A stretch of DNA of 64,000 nt from Steromphala cineraria (Eukaryota; Mollusca; Gastropoda; Trochida; Trochidae). Positions 33,769 through 45,820 of this stretch are shown here, piece by piece. Below the pieces are notes generated by a model. It did not search any database. It was given only the letters and a program-made list of their open reading frames with translations, and was not told where the DNA came from. Positions within the stretch are counted from its first letter, which is position 1. The number at the start of each line of letters is the position of its first letter. Location of the stretch: NCBI GenBank assembly GCA_916613615.1, contig OU744725.1, positions 65,976,575 through 66,040,574 on the forward strand, read 5' to 3'. Made by a program: the position numbers and the translations under genes.

Positions 33769-34090
33769 CAAGCACAGTGGTGTAGTGGTTAGCATGCTTG
33801 CCTCTCACGCCAGAGACTCGGGTTCGAATCCCGGTGGAGACACAAAAAATGTGTGACTTGGGTCTCATCCTGTGTTGTGTCCCTGGGCAAGGCACTTCAT
33901 CCACATTGCACTCAGTCCACCCAGCTGTTTAAATGGGTACCTGAAAAATGGATGCACTGACCTACGTGGTCGTGATTAGCGCTTAGTAGCAGCTGTGAAA
34001 GTACACTCCTTCGGGGTAATAATGTAGCGCTTTGAGCATGTCTTAGGACGTGGAAAAGGCGCAATATAAGTACGCACATTAAGCCTTGAG
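33769..34090 (+). repeat. tRNA-derived SINE, copy 1
   Basis: The tRNA head has box A GTGGTGTAGTGGTTAGCATG and box B GGGTTCGAATCCCGG. The body carries 'ccctgggcaaggcact' and 'cacccagctgtttaaatggg', and the tail 'gcgctttgagcatg...ggcgcaatataagta'. Same family as 53690-53998. Confidence 0.9.
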
Positions 34091-35080
34091 AGCTTAACAA
34101 TCGCAATAAAATATTATTATTCCATTCTAATTCCGAATGAATAAGCCATATGGCACTTTTAAGTGACAAATAAATATTAATCTGGCGGTGGACTAGTTTT
34201 GATTACACTCGTCTAATATGCAAGAGAACATAACAACATGCCGACATTTGGTACGTGTTAATGGAATACATTAGTGTAATAAGGGTGATACGACGCATGG
34301 ATGAGACACGTTATTAAGGAAGCACAATAGTTTCGATAGCACGACTGAGGGTCATTGACTTGTGGCAAAGTCAAGCTTGATAAACAACAAAGCCCCAAGT
34401 AATCAACAACTATGGGTTGTTTAATTTTCTGTTGTTATTCAATCACGACATGTACTAATACAGGTAGCGCTTCATCTCGGTCAACAGTCGTCATCATTAG
34501 TTTGTAAATTTGTAACCCGCTTCCAATTATTTGACTCATGGTGGCATTATATCCTATAGCTCATTCCCATTGACACTAATCCGTATGGAATCAAACTCGT
34601 TTGTGGTGATATTAGTATAAGATTAATGGGATTTAGGAATGAGATCGAATGATTGGAACTTATTGGAATTCAGGTACTATTTCACACATAAAGAGAAATT
34701 TTTATCAGTACAAATAAGACAACATTAACTTCTGCTTTAAACAAAGAATTTGTTTTGTCAATTGCATGCCTTAAATGAAAATAATTTGACATCCCAGTTT
34801 TGTCGCGCATTGGATAGATTTAAAAAAAATATATATATAACGGTTAATTTCATTTTTTTCTTTTCGAAAATAAATTATTACCATTTACCAATAAACACTG
34901 AAGCAAGAACTGAAGAAAGAACATTACAGAAAGCGGCAACACTGTTGATTGATTATGGTTATCTAACTTAATTCATTTTCATCAAAAATATAATTTTCGG
35001 CTTTAGACCCAGCACCCAAATGAAATACTTGGACAACGTCAAAGGTATTTTACTGAATAATACTCTAAATGTATTTTCAT
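34091..35080. other. Intergenic sequence upstream of gene 2
   Basis: AT-rich. Could hold the promoter and a non-coding first exon of gene 2 (an acceptor-like TTTTCATAG ends at 35082), but no TATA box or donor can be assigned with confidence. Confidence 0.35.
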
Positions 35081-35086
35081 AGACAA

Positions 35087-35256
35087 ATGAGCGTAAAAGA
35101 TTGGACGGTCGTTGTTCTTCATGACAACCCAAAGTGGTTCACGAAGATTGAGGAGTCAGTGAAAGACTATGGCATCAAAATCATGGAGTGGATCTCCGAC
35201 GAAACACCAATTGATCTGACGTCATCACCTCCTTTGAAAACTATCTTCTACAACAG
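35087..35256 (+). CDS. Gene 2 exon 1: ATP-grasp protein, N-terminal part
   Basis: Starts MSVKDWTVVVLHDNPKWF and ends FYNR with donor CAG|GTGGGC, phase 2. A small alpha/beta N-terminal domain (residues 1-57) precedes the YNR block that is common in RimK-like ATP-grasp proteins just before an 'SPSA..RGH' motif. An in-frame ATG six codons earlier is possible, but it lies ahead of an acceptor-like TTTTCATAG, so 35087 is preferred. The one-base remainder of exon 2 restores the frame exactly. Confidence 0.8.
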
Positions 35257-35282
35257 GTGGGCTCTAGCAGACACCTCTTTAA

Positions 35283-35564
35283 AGGGGCAGTATCACGTAT
35301 ATTTGATAATTTTATGTTTTGAAATTTCCACTGATAATTGTAAGTTAATGTTAAATGTATTATTTTGACGGTGTCAAAAATCTCATGACAATAGCAAATC
35401 ATCCATAGTCAGAGGACAAAGTATGAAGATTCACATAAAAGTTTCACAAAGCCTTTAAGGGGCAATAGCACGATTTTTTTAATGAAATTGAAAATGAATG
35501 GTTCCCACTTATCAGTGAAAAATTAAAAATATTAAAAAAATTAAAAATACGTGCGACTGCCCCT
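35283..35564. mobile_element. TTAA-flanked MITE copies in gene 2 intron (truncated plus short copy)
   Basis: 35283 begins AGGGGCAGTATCACG after TTAA and follows the 46445 copy to about 35450. A second start AGGGGCAATAGCACG after TTAA at 35459 pairs with GTGCGACTGCCCCT ending at 35564 before TTAA. The first copy starts only 26 bp after the exon 1 donor. Confidence 0.75.
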
Positions 35565-36808
35565 TTAAGATGGTCTATAAGGTTACCTTAGTGTAATCTT
35601 AGAGAATGTGAGTTAAAGTCAACCTTAGGAAATGTTTGTTTGTGACGTCGATTTTCGAAGCTCATTTAGTGCTAATATTGTCGTATGTAACATACGTTAA
35701 CATTGACTTATGACTAGCCCAGGCTGCCATTGTTACGATGATATCATTTTTAATCCTATAGTCAAAATAGTCTAAAGCTTTCAGTTTTCAAATCTATGAC
35801 ATGTTCTCTGACGAAATGTCTGTCCCTGTAACAATTAGAAAACCCACGCATTGCAAAGCCAGTGTTCATTCTATTCTTTGATAACTCATTAGCTGATGAC
35901 ATGCGTCAACTAACCCTGATCCCCATCTCTCAGATCCCCCAATATCTCCATCATTAACCGGCCAAAATACCGTGTTATTTATTTTCGTCATTAATCACCA
36001 TATTGTCTGAACTGCTCGCTGGCCTAACAAGTTCGGTGTCACTAATGATGACTTTAAGTACGATCATTTCGTAAACTTTATATCTTTACGCTCGCACATC
36101 GTTAATGTAAAAGTCAGTAATAACAAAGATTTGATTGGAACTATAAATATAATTTTTCGCCATTTTTGATTTGAACTTGCTGAAACAAAGTTTACTAAGG
36201 CTCCTTATGTATTTTGGAAAGTCAGTTTTGACGCGAACTGATACAGAGAGTGAAGCGCTATGTCGACGTGACAGATCTCTCGCTTCTTAATTTTATTTTG
36301 CGATAAAATGTACAATAATTGACTACAGCAACAAGATTTGAACTTCGGGTGGCTATTTCATATTGGAGGATACATTGGCACTGCAAAATATTAACAGTTA
36401 CACAAAGTGTCGTTTTTCTTCAATCCTAACCCGGTCCTACTTTTCTCACTGCAGGGAAAATATGGATTATACTTTCTACTGCTTCTCTTAAAATGTGGAT
36501 TTTATTTTCACCCTATAACCCTATATTTCATTGCTCATTATATAATAAAAGAGCATATTTCAAGATAGTTGATGATTATTGATAACAAGGTCGATGGAGA
36601 TAATACTTTAAAAATGACTTATTTGGGGTTTGTTTAAAAACAAATTAAAATCAACTCGATGTTTGTAACTACAGCTCATTGGCATACTAAAGTGATTTCT
36701 TTCACAGAATCATATTGATTTAATTTGTTGGTCTATAGAAATCTACAAAACATTGAAAATGTTGAGCTGAAAATTCTATCAAACTGAAAACATTATTGTT
36801 TTAACCAG
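35565..36808. other. Rest of the gene 2 intron
   Basis: AT-rich intron sequence with no further exon or repeat recognised. Confidence 0.5.
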
Positions 36809-37556
36809 ATGCAGCCCTTCAGCGCACACGCGAGGTCACGCCCTCTCCCTCGACCAAGCACGTGTCATCATCAAGTGGCTTCGTCATCATGGCACTGTCG
36901 TCATCAACGGCCTTCCTGCGATAGAAATAGAAAACAGCAAAGCATACCAGTACATGATGGCACAGAGCTGTGGCCTTAAGATCCCCAAAACTCTTTTCAC
37001 GTCTAAACTTTCAGCAGAGCTTATAACACAACACTTTGGTAGGGACACCCCCTTTGTCATCAAACCCGACCGTGGCGGCCATGGTATCGACATGAAGATG
37101 TTCCACAATGCCGTGGAGTTTGAGGCGGACACAGAACCAATGGGGTCCTACACCGGCCTGTACCTTGTACAGCAGTACCTACCACCCACATCCGGGCTCT
37201 TCAGGGCCGAGTTCGTGGGTCAGGAGTTCTTGTATGTGAGTAAAGCTCTCATGTGTGATGGCTTCTCATCCAACTACTGTCCAGATGATCTTCCAGAGAA
37301 CAGATTTCAAATCCTCAAGGATTTGGACGATCCCGTGATCGAGAACTCGAAGAAGTTGTTTCAGAACCCGGAGCTGCACAACGGAGCGGTTGAGTTTCTC
37401 TATGGACCTGATGGCATTGCCTATGTTATCGATGTCAACTGTAACACTGTGTACAACACTAAAGCGGAGGTTAAGGCTGGGGTTAGGCCCGGATGGAAGA
37501 CAGTTGGGAGATTGCTCTACGAAACTATCATGAAGGAGAGTATGCGAGTACAGTAG
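36809..37556 (+). CDS. Gene 2 exon 2: ATP-grasp catalytic domain
   Basis: Acceptor TTGTTTTAACCAG, 1 base completes the split Arg codon, then CSPSAHTRGH, to a TAG at 37554. The joined protein is 305 aa. ATP-grasp hallmarks: FVIKPDRGGHG with Lys142 and a Gly-rich loop (residues about 139-149), VQQYLPP hinge (178-183), Arg189, and EFLYGPDGIAYVIDVNCNT with Glu252, Asp265, Asn267 and Asn269 as Mg-ATP ligands. These enzymes join a carboxylate to an amine or thiol through an acyl-phosphate. The substrate here is unknown. The length suits a small RimK/glutathione-synthetase-like ligase. No signal peptide or membrane span; likely cytosolic. All key residues are intact, so it is probably active. Confidence 0.88.
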
Positions 37557-37579
37557 ACTGAAGACAAAGGATTGTTTTA

Positions 37580-38345
37580 GCTACTGATACTTCTGAGTCT
37601 ACTGAGTCTACTTTGTCTACTGAGTCTACTGTGTCTACTGAGTCTACTTTGTCTACTGAGTCTACTATGTCTACTGAGTCTACTGTGTCTACTGAGTCTA
37701 CTATGTCTACTGAGTCTCATACATTCTACTGATACTTCTGAGTCTACTGTGTCTAATGAGTCTCATACGTTTACTGATTCTATTGAGTCTACTTAGACTC
37801 ATAAATCTACTGTGTCTTCTGAGTGTTGAGTCCACTGAATCTACTGAGCCTACTGAATCTACTGATTCTACTGAGTCTACTGAGTCTTCTGAGTCTACTG
37901 ATTCTACTGATTCTACTAAGTCTACTAAGTCCACTGAATCTACTGATTCTACTAAGTCTACTAAGTCCACTGAATCTACTGATTCTACTAAGTCTACTGA
38001 GTCTACTGCGTCTACTAAGTCTACTAAGTCCACTGAGTCTTCTGAAACTACTGATTCTACTAAGTCTACTAAGTCCACTGAATCTACTGATTCTACCGAG
38101 TCTACTGTGTCTACTGTGTCTACTGTGTCTATTGAGTCTACCAAGTCTATTGAGTCTACCAAGTCTATTGAGTCTACCAAGTCTATTGAGTCTACCAAGT
38201 ATATTGAGTCTACCAAGTCTATTGAGTCTACTGGGTCTACTGGGTCTACTGAGTCTACTAAGTCTATTGAGTCTACTGGCTCTACTGAGCCTACCAAGTC
38301 TATTGAGTCTACTAAGTCTGCTAGGTCTACTCAGTCTACTCTACC
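37580..38345. repeat. 9-bp minisatellite, about 750 bp
   Basis: Units of TCTACTGAG and variants (TCTACTAAG, TCTACTGTG, TCTATTGAG, TCCACTGAA). Higher-order blocks repeat, for example the run of 'gagtctaccaagtctatt' units at 38135-38225. Because the unit is three codons, long frames stay open on both strands; these are not genes. It begins about 25 bp after the gene 2 stop and lies in the likely 3' UTR. Confidence 0.95.
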
Positions 38346-38783
38346 TGCTCATGCCAATATGCCCTCACTAGACAACTGGTTAGGACCACAGAGGAATTCT
38401 GACTTGATTACAAACATCAGATAACCGATATTTATCTGAAATCTGGCTGATTTTGGTGCCAGATAATGAGGCATAAAAGAAGTTATATAGTCGGATCCTA
38501 TATCTATGAACATTACATGATCAGACGGCAGACAGATATGACGGCATGAATTTCAATAATCCTTCACAATGGTAATACATGTAGCGCTAATGTTTTATGA
38601 TGAATAACGCATTGTTGATATGAAATACACATCAACTTGTATTACGTTGCATTCAGATGTACCTGCAGGTTTTACATCTAACCAGAATGAACCAAATCAC
38701 TAATTTAAATAGGAAAACGGATTTTTTCTATGAATATTTACAAACAGAAAATATCAACAGAGGGTATTGGGGAGTCGTGCTTG

Positions 38784-38793
38784 AATAAATAAA
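38784..38793 (+). terminator. Possible polyadenylation signal of gene 2
   Basis: Two overlapping AATAAA hexamers about 1.2 kb past the stop codon. If used, the minisatellite is transcribed in the 3' UTR. Confidence 0.4.
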
Positions 38794-38799
38794 GCATTT

Positions 38800-39775
38800 G
38801 TGTTTATCTTTTGGTTGAACTGATTTCATTTTTCATTTTTAATTGGCATTGCAACCTTAAAACGCATTAAAAGTTACAAAACGAAACAAAGTTTTCAAAA
38901 TTAAATGAAGTCGACTGATAAATAAACTCTGTCAAAATGAAATTAATATATTTTGCACACAATCTGGAAATAAACAGTAGACGCAATGATGAAAGCAATA
39001 TCGATGACATGTATCTTAGCTACAGCGATGATAAATAGATATCTTAGAGACAGGTTCTATTCAAGAAGAAAACGATCCGACGAAAGGGCCCAGGGGAAAA
39101 CTGGCGTGCCGGGTACGGTTACGCTAAACCCTAGTTCGAATGGTTCAACTTGTTCTCGTTAAAATAATTAATTTGTACTTGATAAGTGACACTTAATTCT
39201 AATCGCCGTCCTGAAGAAATTATATTTGCCTTAAACAAATTGAATTGAGAAAAAGTACAAAATGAAAATGGTGAGCGTCTTTAGTATATCATATATTGTC
39301 AACTCGGGTATCAGGTGAATAAAACAGCTGAATTTCATTACGTGATGAGTCGTAATCAACATTACTATTTTAATTTTAAATTAATGAAATATCCATATTT
39401 GTTATATCCGTTATCTTTAATTACAAAAGTGCCTTTTGAACAAAGCGTCTATTGATTCCTTGTTAAGTAGATACTTAGAACTGTTTATTTCTCACTGTTT
39501 ATTTATTACTGATGTACATTAATTTATTTCATTTTCAGGTTCAATATGATCACAAAACATATGAAACATTTGCTTGAGTACGTATTTTTTTACACTTTTA
39601 TTTCAGAAATAAATAGGTATCAATCACACATGTTCACATAAACATTAAATGACAGGATGACCAGAATTTGAAGAAAGTATCAATTCTATATTTGACATTT
39701 AAGCTGCACATTTGGTAACATTATAATAATCATAGACTTTATAGACTAGTGTTTGGAAAGTTGGCGGCTTTTTTT
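38800..39775. other. Intergenic, nothing recognised
   Basis: AT-rich. No exon, RNA gene or repeat structure seen. Confidence 0.5.
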
Positions 39776-39777
39776 GT

Positions 39778-40090
39778 TTAAGTTCGAAAATATTTTTTTT
39801 TGAAGATGAGGATAATAGCATTTAGTGGATCATTATTTCTGTCAGGGAAGCCAAGGAGTATCTTCTCTTTATCGAGATGTAATTCAACTTTTTCTCTTAG
39901 CCGATCTTCCAGTTTTGTCCACAATGGTCTTATACTGAAGTGACAATCCCAGAATAGATGGTACATAGTATCTATTTCTAGGGAGCATAAATCACATAGA
40001 TCTGAATGAGTAGATCCCATTTTTTATAATCGTGTATTTGTTGGGAGGATATGGTAAAGGATATTATATTGGAACCATTGTAAATGTGTA
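39778..40090 (-). pseudogene. Tx1/L1-like LINE C-terminal relic
   Basis: Minus strand: WFQYNILYHILPTN, a stop, then SDLCDLCSLEIDTMYHLFWD and C, the zinc-like C-x2-C...H...C motif that closes L1/Tx1-type ORF2 proteins. Frame broken upstream. Confidence 0.7.
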
Positions 40091-40805
40091 TGGGTAGTGC
40101 ATCTATAGGGTATCATCATGTTGTATTTGCGTCATGTCTGAACAGGAATGTTGCATTGCAATTCGAGATCCATTTGTTGATGTGTTGGTTTTTGTGCATT
40201 GTTTGTCAGTCAGAATTGAATAGTAGTGTCCGAATACTTTATTTGCGTACGTATTTATCATGCTCAACGAGTTCATGTTCTCAGTCGCCCGTTATTGGTG
40301 TAATTTCACACAAACTAGGTTCATCAAGATGTGGTTTATATATCACACCATGCGATAATTAGTCCTCGTTACATCTACATGTAGTATATCACGTATTTGT
40401 GAGTACGTCCAAACACATTATTCTAAATCTGATTGACTCATTACTAAATTCTAGGCGTAGGTGGCCAAACAAATCATCCAATAATGCCCAATATGGCGCA
40501 TAAAAGAACATTTAGATGACAGTTTATTGCGAACCTTCGGTTTCAGGTACGACGATGTTTGTATTTTCAAAACTTGATTAAACATTAATTCCATGTAAAA
40601 AAAAGAAAATTTGAAACAATTTGTGACCTTGGTTGGTCATCGGTAGCACATGATCCAGTGCCTACTCTGACGTTATTTTATTTTGAATTATTCTTGAATA
40701 ACACTTTTCAAAAACGACTTCAAATGATTATCAAATAAACAAAACGTTGTTGCTTTTGTGCAATGAAGCTGTATACATAGTAAATATAGCATATATAACT
40801 GTATC

Positions 40806-42127
40806 TATTCTCTCCCCACAGAGGATTACGGCCTAATCCGTCGAATTTTCAAAACTGAACTGTACCTATCCGTCGAATAACGCTTGAGTGATTTTGTACC
40901 GATCGGTCGAATCTTTGCGAGCAAGAAAACTGGTAGATTCTAAGTTGATTAATGAAGGGGTGTACGGGTTGTTACAAACGTTACGATTGATAGCTTGAAA
41001 TGCATTTGTAGTAGTAGTATTTGTCTCACAAGCATCATAACATTTAATATACAAGACATGGTACACGATATAAAACAATGCGTCAATGCAACAACTGGCT
41101 TATGGGACACTAAAAGAACACATTTTACTGTTCATACATATATGTTTTTTAATATATGTTTTCATTTATAAGAAAAACAAACTTTTCATTATCATTCAAA
41201 TCATAAAACACACCGTTACCCAGTGAGCTGCTAACACGTCTTATGCTTACATGTCTTATTTTCTTAATGTTTAATTGATCCTTTGTATCCCTTATATCTA
41301 AATACATGTATGGCATATGCATCAATACTACCAAATTTCTTTATGTAATCTTTTGGCATTACTTCCAAATTTTTACCACTTTTACCATATATTATCGGCG
41401 TAACAATAAATCTCTCATAACATTGTGTATAAACATTGATAATTGCTGATATTTTTTATATTTAATTTTTAACACCAAATTTACTTTTAAAACAAGAATA
41501 ATTGAAACGAATACTTTTGAACTATTTACAATTATACCATTCTTGCTAAGAATTATCTTTAAGTCTAAACACAAATTCTGAAATAATATATCAACATCAT
41601 TAAAATTTTGCTGTTTTTTATATATTTACTCAATACATGTAGATACAACATCAAAATGAAGGATACATGTTCTTGTCAGCCTAACTTCAAGGGGTCAAAA
41701 CACCCCTTTTGTCTTATTTTGGAACGTTCCAACGTTATGTAAGCCAATTAACAACTAAAATCACAGTACCGATCCGTCGAATGGACTTTTCTATCCTAAA
41801 ACTAGAAATTCGACGAATAGGTATGCGACCCCACAGAGGCAGATCAAGTCATGAAATGTTGTTACAGCCTCTGCTCTATTACGCCGAAATCCGCGGGTTC
41901 CGGCATCTTCCCTGGCGGAAGAAAATTGCACCACAATCCATTACAATTTCTTTATCAAATGACAACGCTTATCGCATGGAAAGGGTGGCTCATGTCACAA
42001 TGCTTTTGCCATGATTTTAGAACAACGTCGCTGATTACACAACCATTCTGTCCCACAAAGTCGGCGTAATAGAACAGAGGCTGTATCAACATTTCATGAC
42101 TTGATCTGCCTCTGTGGGGAGTGAATG
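40806..42127. mobile_element. 9-bp-TSD foldback element, copy B, split by a nested insertion
   Basis: The outer ends match copy A (left TATTCTCTCCCCACAGAGG, right mirror ending GTGAATG). Exact 9-bp duplication AACTGTATC at 40797-40805 and 42128-42136. The element is interrupted at its left TIR by 40825-41830; without that insert it would be about 310 bp. Confidence 0.9.
40825..41830. mobile_element. Nested element inside copy B (about 1.0 kb)
   Basis: Bounded by a repeat of the host TIR sequence CCACAGAGG (11 shared bases CCCCACAGAGG at 40814-40824 and 41829-41839), so it inserted with a duplication of about 9 bp. Its ends are inverted repeats around 'CCTAATCCGTCGAATTT' and 'AAATTCGACGAATAGG'. 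The motif CCGTCGAAT recurs near both ends. No coding region recognised; an AT-rich interior. Confidence 0.8.
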
Positions 42128-42464
42128 AACTGTATCATACAAAAGAACGTTTTCGAAGAAAATATCTTATTTGTATTGGTGTCTTTCTTTTCATCAATTT
42201 CATTATGCGTTTCTTTTTTGGAAAGGTATATTTCCATTTACCATTACTTGCCTCAAGCGTATTGTTTACAGATTGGTCAGGGCAACAGTATCTAAACATC
42301 CTGTAAATTCGTTTCAAATAGAAGACAATCTGTGACTGCTGAGACATCTCTTCAAGACAAAGCGGGAAGAACAGTCACCTGCCATGAGTTAAGTAAATAA
42401 AATGTTCCTGCATGTTCATGAACGTTCGCGAACGTTCAGTATTAAAATAAACGATAACCTGTTA

Positions 42465-42970
42465 CGGACAGACAGACAGACAGAAGATTTTATTCTGATC
42501 TCACGCGTAGATACAAATATAGATATAAAAATAATGATAAAGATTGGTAAAAATATGACCAGTGAGAGACAATAGCCTACTACATTTAAAATTCACAACA
42601 TAAATGCTAAATGTATATTAATAGAATACACTCTCATTATAAAGTATATCACTAGAAAGTTAGTTAAAAAAGCAAAAGATGACCATATAAAATATCACGG
42701 CGTATTATAAGAATATCATGGCAGGTTTTGGAGATGCAAAAAAATCGGATCATTAGTACTTAAATACATAATAAAACATATCTTCAGAAGATGGATCCCC
42801 AAAGTTCGGCAGTAAGCTTTGACATTTCTTTAAAAGCGATTCTCTAATGGGGGAGTTAATGGTACAATTAAAAAGAACATGGATTTCGTCTTCCACTTTG
42901 TTAGGACAGTTACATCCTGCTACATCAGCGTATATGTCCTCCTGCAGTCTTCTGTCGTATCGCTATATAA
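42465..42970 (-). pseudogene. CR1/L2-like LINE 3' relic
   Basis: The minus strand shows EDIYADVAGCNCPNKVEDEI then HVLFNCTINSPIRESLLKKC, the C-terminal Cys/His motif. It ends in a GTCT/CTGT short-repeat tail at 42465-42485. Confidence 0.75.
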
Positions 42971-42999
42971 ACCAAGCCAATCAATCACCTCGTGATTCA

Positions 43000-44070
43000 A
43001 ATTAACCAATAGGAGTGCAATAAATCTACTTAACTTATAGCTATTCGACAAGCACCCCATCTGAGCAAATTACTTTCAAGGCTGGGCACATAGCCAATAC
43101 TATTAAGTGCAACCCACAAAACTGAAAAAAAAGAATGTTCAAATGGGTGATGTTTTGAGATAATTTTTAAATTCATGATATAATGGTAACATTTTCCATG
43201 ATATTTGGAGATAATCCTCAAATGCACTTTGATACACCGAGGTACGAAAGGAAGTTTACTCCACGGTTGGTTTAATCGTGTGTATTATTCTAAAATACAA
43301 ATATTTGAAGTTTATGACGTCTTACTGACAAATACGGGAGATAAAGTATTCGTCTTACTGTTTTTTGGGTTATTCTTTATTCTAAAAATGATTATATCTT
43401 ATAAAAATATTTTTAAAAATATAATTTGATTAATCATAACTGTTTATATTTAATTTTATATAAAAGCTATATTTGTAGGATGAAACATGGGCATTTCCCG
43501 AGGGATGAGGGCATTCTTTTCAATAATACCTACGGGTCATGTTTTATCAAACTTATAAACCGACAGAAACAGTGGGAAACGGATTTTTTACTAAAATATA
43601 AGGTGGTGGACACAGTAATAAAACACGTGTTATTGAGAGTCGATCCAACGTGTTTTTGCTTGTGAAACGCATCGCGCGAACGCAGGCCGCGTCCCCCTTG
43701 GTATGTGATGCACGTTGCAGCCAGCATTTATCTGCAGTGGTACATTGACTCGCATGATTTTCACTTTAGAATCGACTCGAAATCATCAATTTATTGCTAA
43801 GTATTCTTAGCATCAAGTTTCCTAAAAATAAATGCAATGATATAAAATATCAATTCACTCAAGCTCAGACCTTTGTTATAAATTCACCAAGCATTGTACT
43901 TCCTTCAGTGCTGTCACAATGGCTCGAATTCGGAGTGGGAACTTTGTGGGTTCGAGACGGCATAAAAAAAAAATTGCAGTTAGGAAAATAAAGATTGTGG
44001 TTTTTTTAAAAATTGATAGTTCTTGACACCTTGACTTTAAAAAAAATCTTCGATCTAATGGTTTGAAAAT
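43000..44070. other. Intergenic, nothing firm
   Basis: AT-rich. A box B-like 'gggttcgagacggc' followed by an A run at about 43955-43975 may be a SINE relic. No gene. Confidence 0.35.
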
Positions 44071-44077
44071 AATCAAG

Positions 44078-44165
44078 AAAATTGCCCGGAACAGAGGGCA
44101 TTTTTAACATAATTGCCTGGTGCAGAGGGCATTATCAAGGGAATTGCCCGGGGCAGAGGGACGTA
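44078..44165. repeat. Three tandem units of about 30-37 bp
   Basis: The phrase 'attgccyggrrcagagggca' repeats at about 44083, 44112 and 44142. Confidence 0.8.
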
Positions 44166-44483
44166 ATCAGACCGGAAGGACATTACGAAAAATAGTGTCC
44201 CTTAAGAACAATAGAATGACGTCACTGGAGGTTTGTAACTTAAAACATTGACGATTTACCCTTTAGAAAGTATAATTTGACAATTGTACGATTGATTTTC
44301 ACAACCCATTGCGAGCACACTAAACGGGTTACACATTATCACCCCTTTGCAAGGATCAAACTCGTATATGTTTCATTCTTAGGTACCTGAGAATTAACAA
44401 TGATACAAGCGCTGAGGAAATGTACATATGGGTCTAAAGGTTCATCGATGGTAAGGTAACAAAGGCAAAGAGCACCCCCTAAT

Positions 44484-44765
44484 ATATAGAGGATATTATA
44501 TGAGTGTCAATGACATACTATGTTTACGACACGAGTGATATACTGATATTTAGACAAGAGTGTCGTAAACATAGTATGTCATGGGCACGAATATAATATT
44601 CTGTTTATTACCGTAGTCGCACAATTAAAGAAAATACGCATAGGCGGACCAGCCGCTGCCGGCCCGTTTGATTGTGACGTCATAGGTGAAACGTGACGTC
44701 AAAGCATTGTTTATTACGTGACGTCACAATGCAAAAGTGATATTTTGCCCTAGGGCAACATATGA
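44484..44765. repeat. Foldback plus CRE cluster
   Basis: Arms 'atgacatactatgtttacga' and its mirror 'gtcgtaaacatagtatgtca' at 44507-44577, then three TGACGTCA-type sites between 44676 and 44730 and 'ccctaggg' near 44750. Same component blocks as 21115-21745. Confidence 0.7.
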
Positions 44766-45820
44766 AAAATATGAACCTCGATATGACTGCACTCGTAGGT
44801 AATAGATAAGAGTGTTGGCATGTCACATGAACATGATTACAATGCAACCTACAGCATACATGTATCTCTAATCTTCACCAGATATATGGCAAATGCTTTT
44901 ATCCTCCCAGGACTCATTTACTAGCAAATACTAACTATAAGAAAGAACTTGAGAATTGATTGGTTTCATAACAAATTAATCATTGTACTAACATCCAATT
45001 TCTGTCTGGCTTTCCCGTATGGCATATCTTATTAATTGTTTAGGGATAAAATATAACATTTCATGAATTTTGAAATCATGTTGAAAAGAAAAGAAAATAT
45101 GTGTTTTTCCAGATGTTGTCTTCCGTAATTTTGTAAAGAAACAAAGACCCTATGATACATTTGTTTATTTTACTGTTATGTATAGTCATTTAAAAAACGA
45201 GGAAACTTATCAGATGAAAATTACATTTCTAAATTTGCTTAAGAAAAATAAATTGATAACTTTGTCTATAACGTTAATGTGTCCCCCGGTGCACTTTGCC
45301 CCTTTGAGGGTAGCATAAGCTTCATAGAAAATTATCAAAGCAATAAATTACAAACTGCCTCATCCAATGACTATTGATGCCAATTTATAAATAGGTACGC
45401 TAGGAATCAATGTTTTGCGTTTCTATGAAATATTGAATTCAGACATATTCTATTCTATAGGAAAATGCCATTTTTAAACTAATTGGAATGGTAAGTCTCC
45501 AGCTCATGCTAATGCAAATGTTGATCACGTAACGTTTCTAAACGTTTGCTTTCATCGGCTTATGAAAAATCAAGCCATCTGTCGATCGTTGAAGGGAAGT
45601 AACGCTTAGTCACGCGCTTCCCTACCTGTTTATACGCCAAAAACCAGAGTCATTCACTATCTATATATCGGCTATACAAAAACATTGAACATTGTACTAA
45701 GTTTATCACAAAAGAATAGGTGAATGCGACCGAAATTATTAAAGGCATAATCAATGTGTATGGCAAAGAGGTACCTCAATAATCGACTGTTACAACTTTC
45801 AGAAGATCTAGAGTTTAAAG

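Noticed and set aside
37756..38424. Long frames through the minisatellite on both strands (ESTKST-, LLSLLS- and SVDSVDLVD-type proteins)
   Set aside because: The 9-bp unit is a multiple of three, so every frame without a stop in the unit stays open. Composition is purely the repeat; no splice or start context.
39060..39135. tRNA-like stretch with 'gttcgaat'
   Set aside because: No box A at the right distance and no cloverleaf; probably chance.
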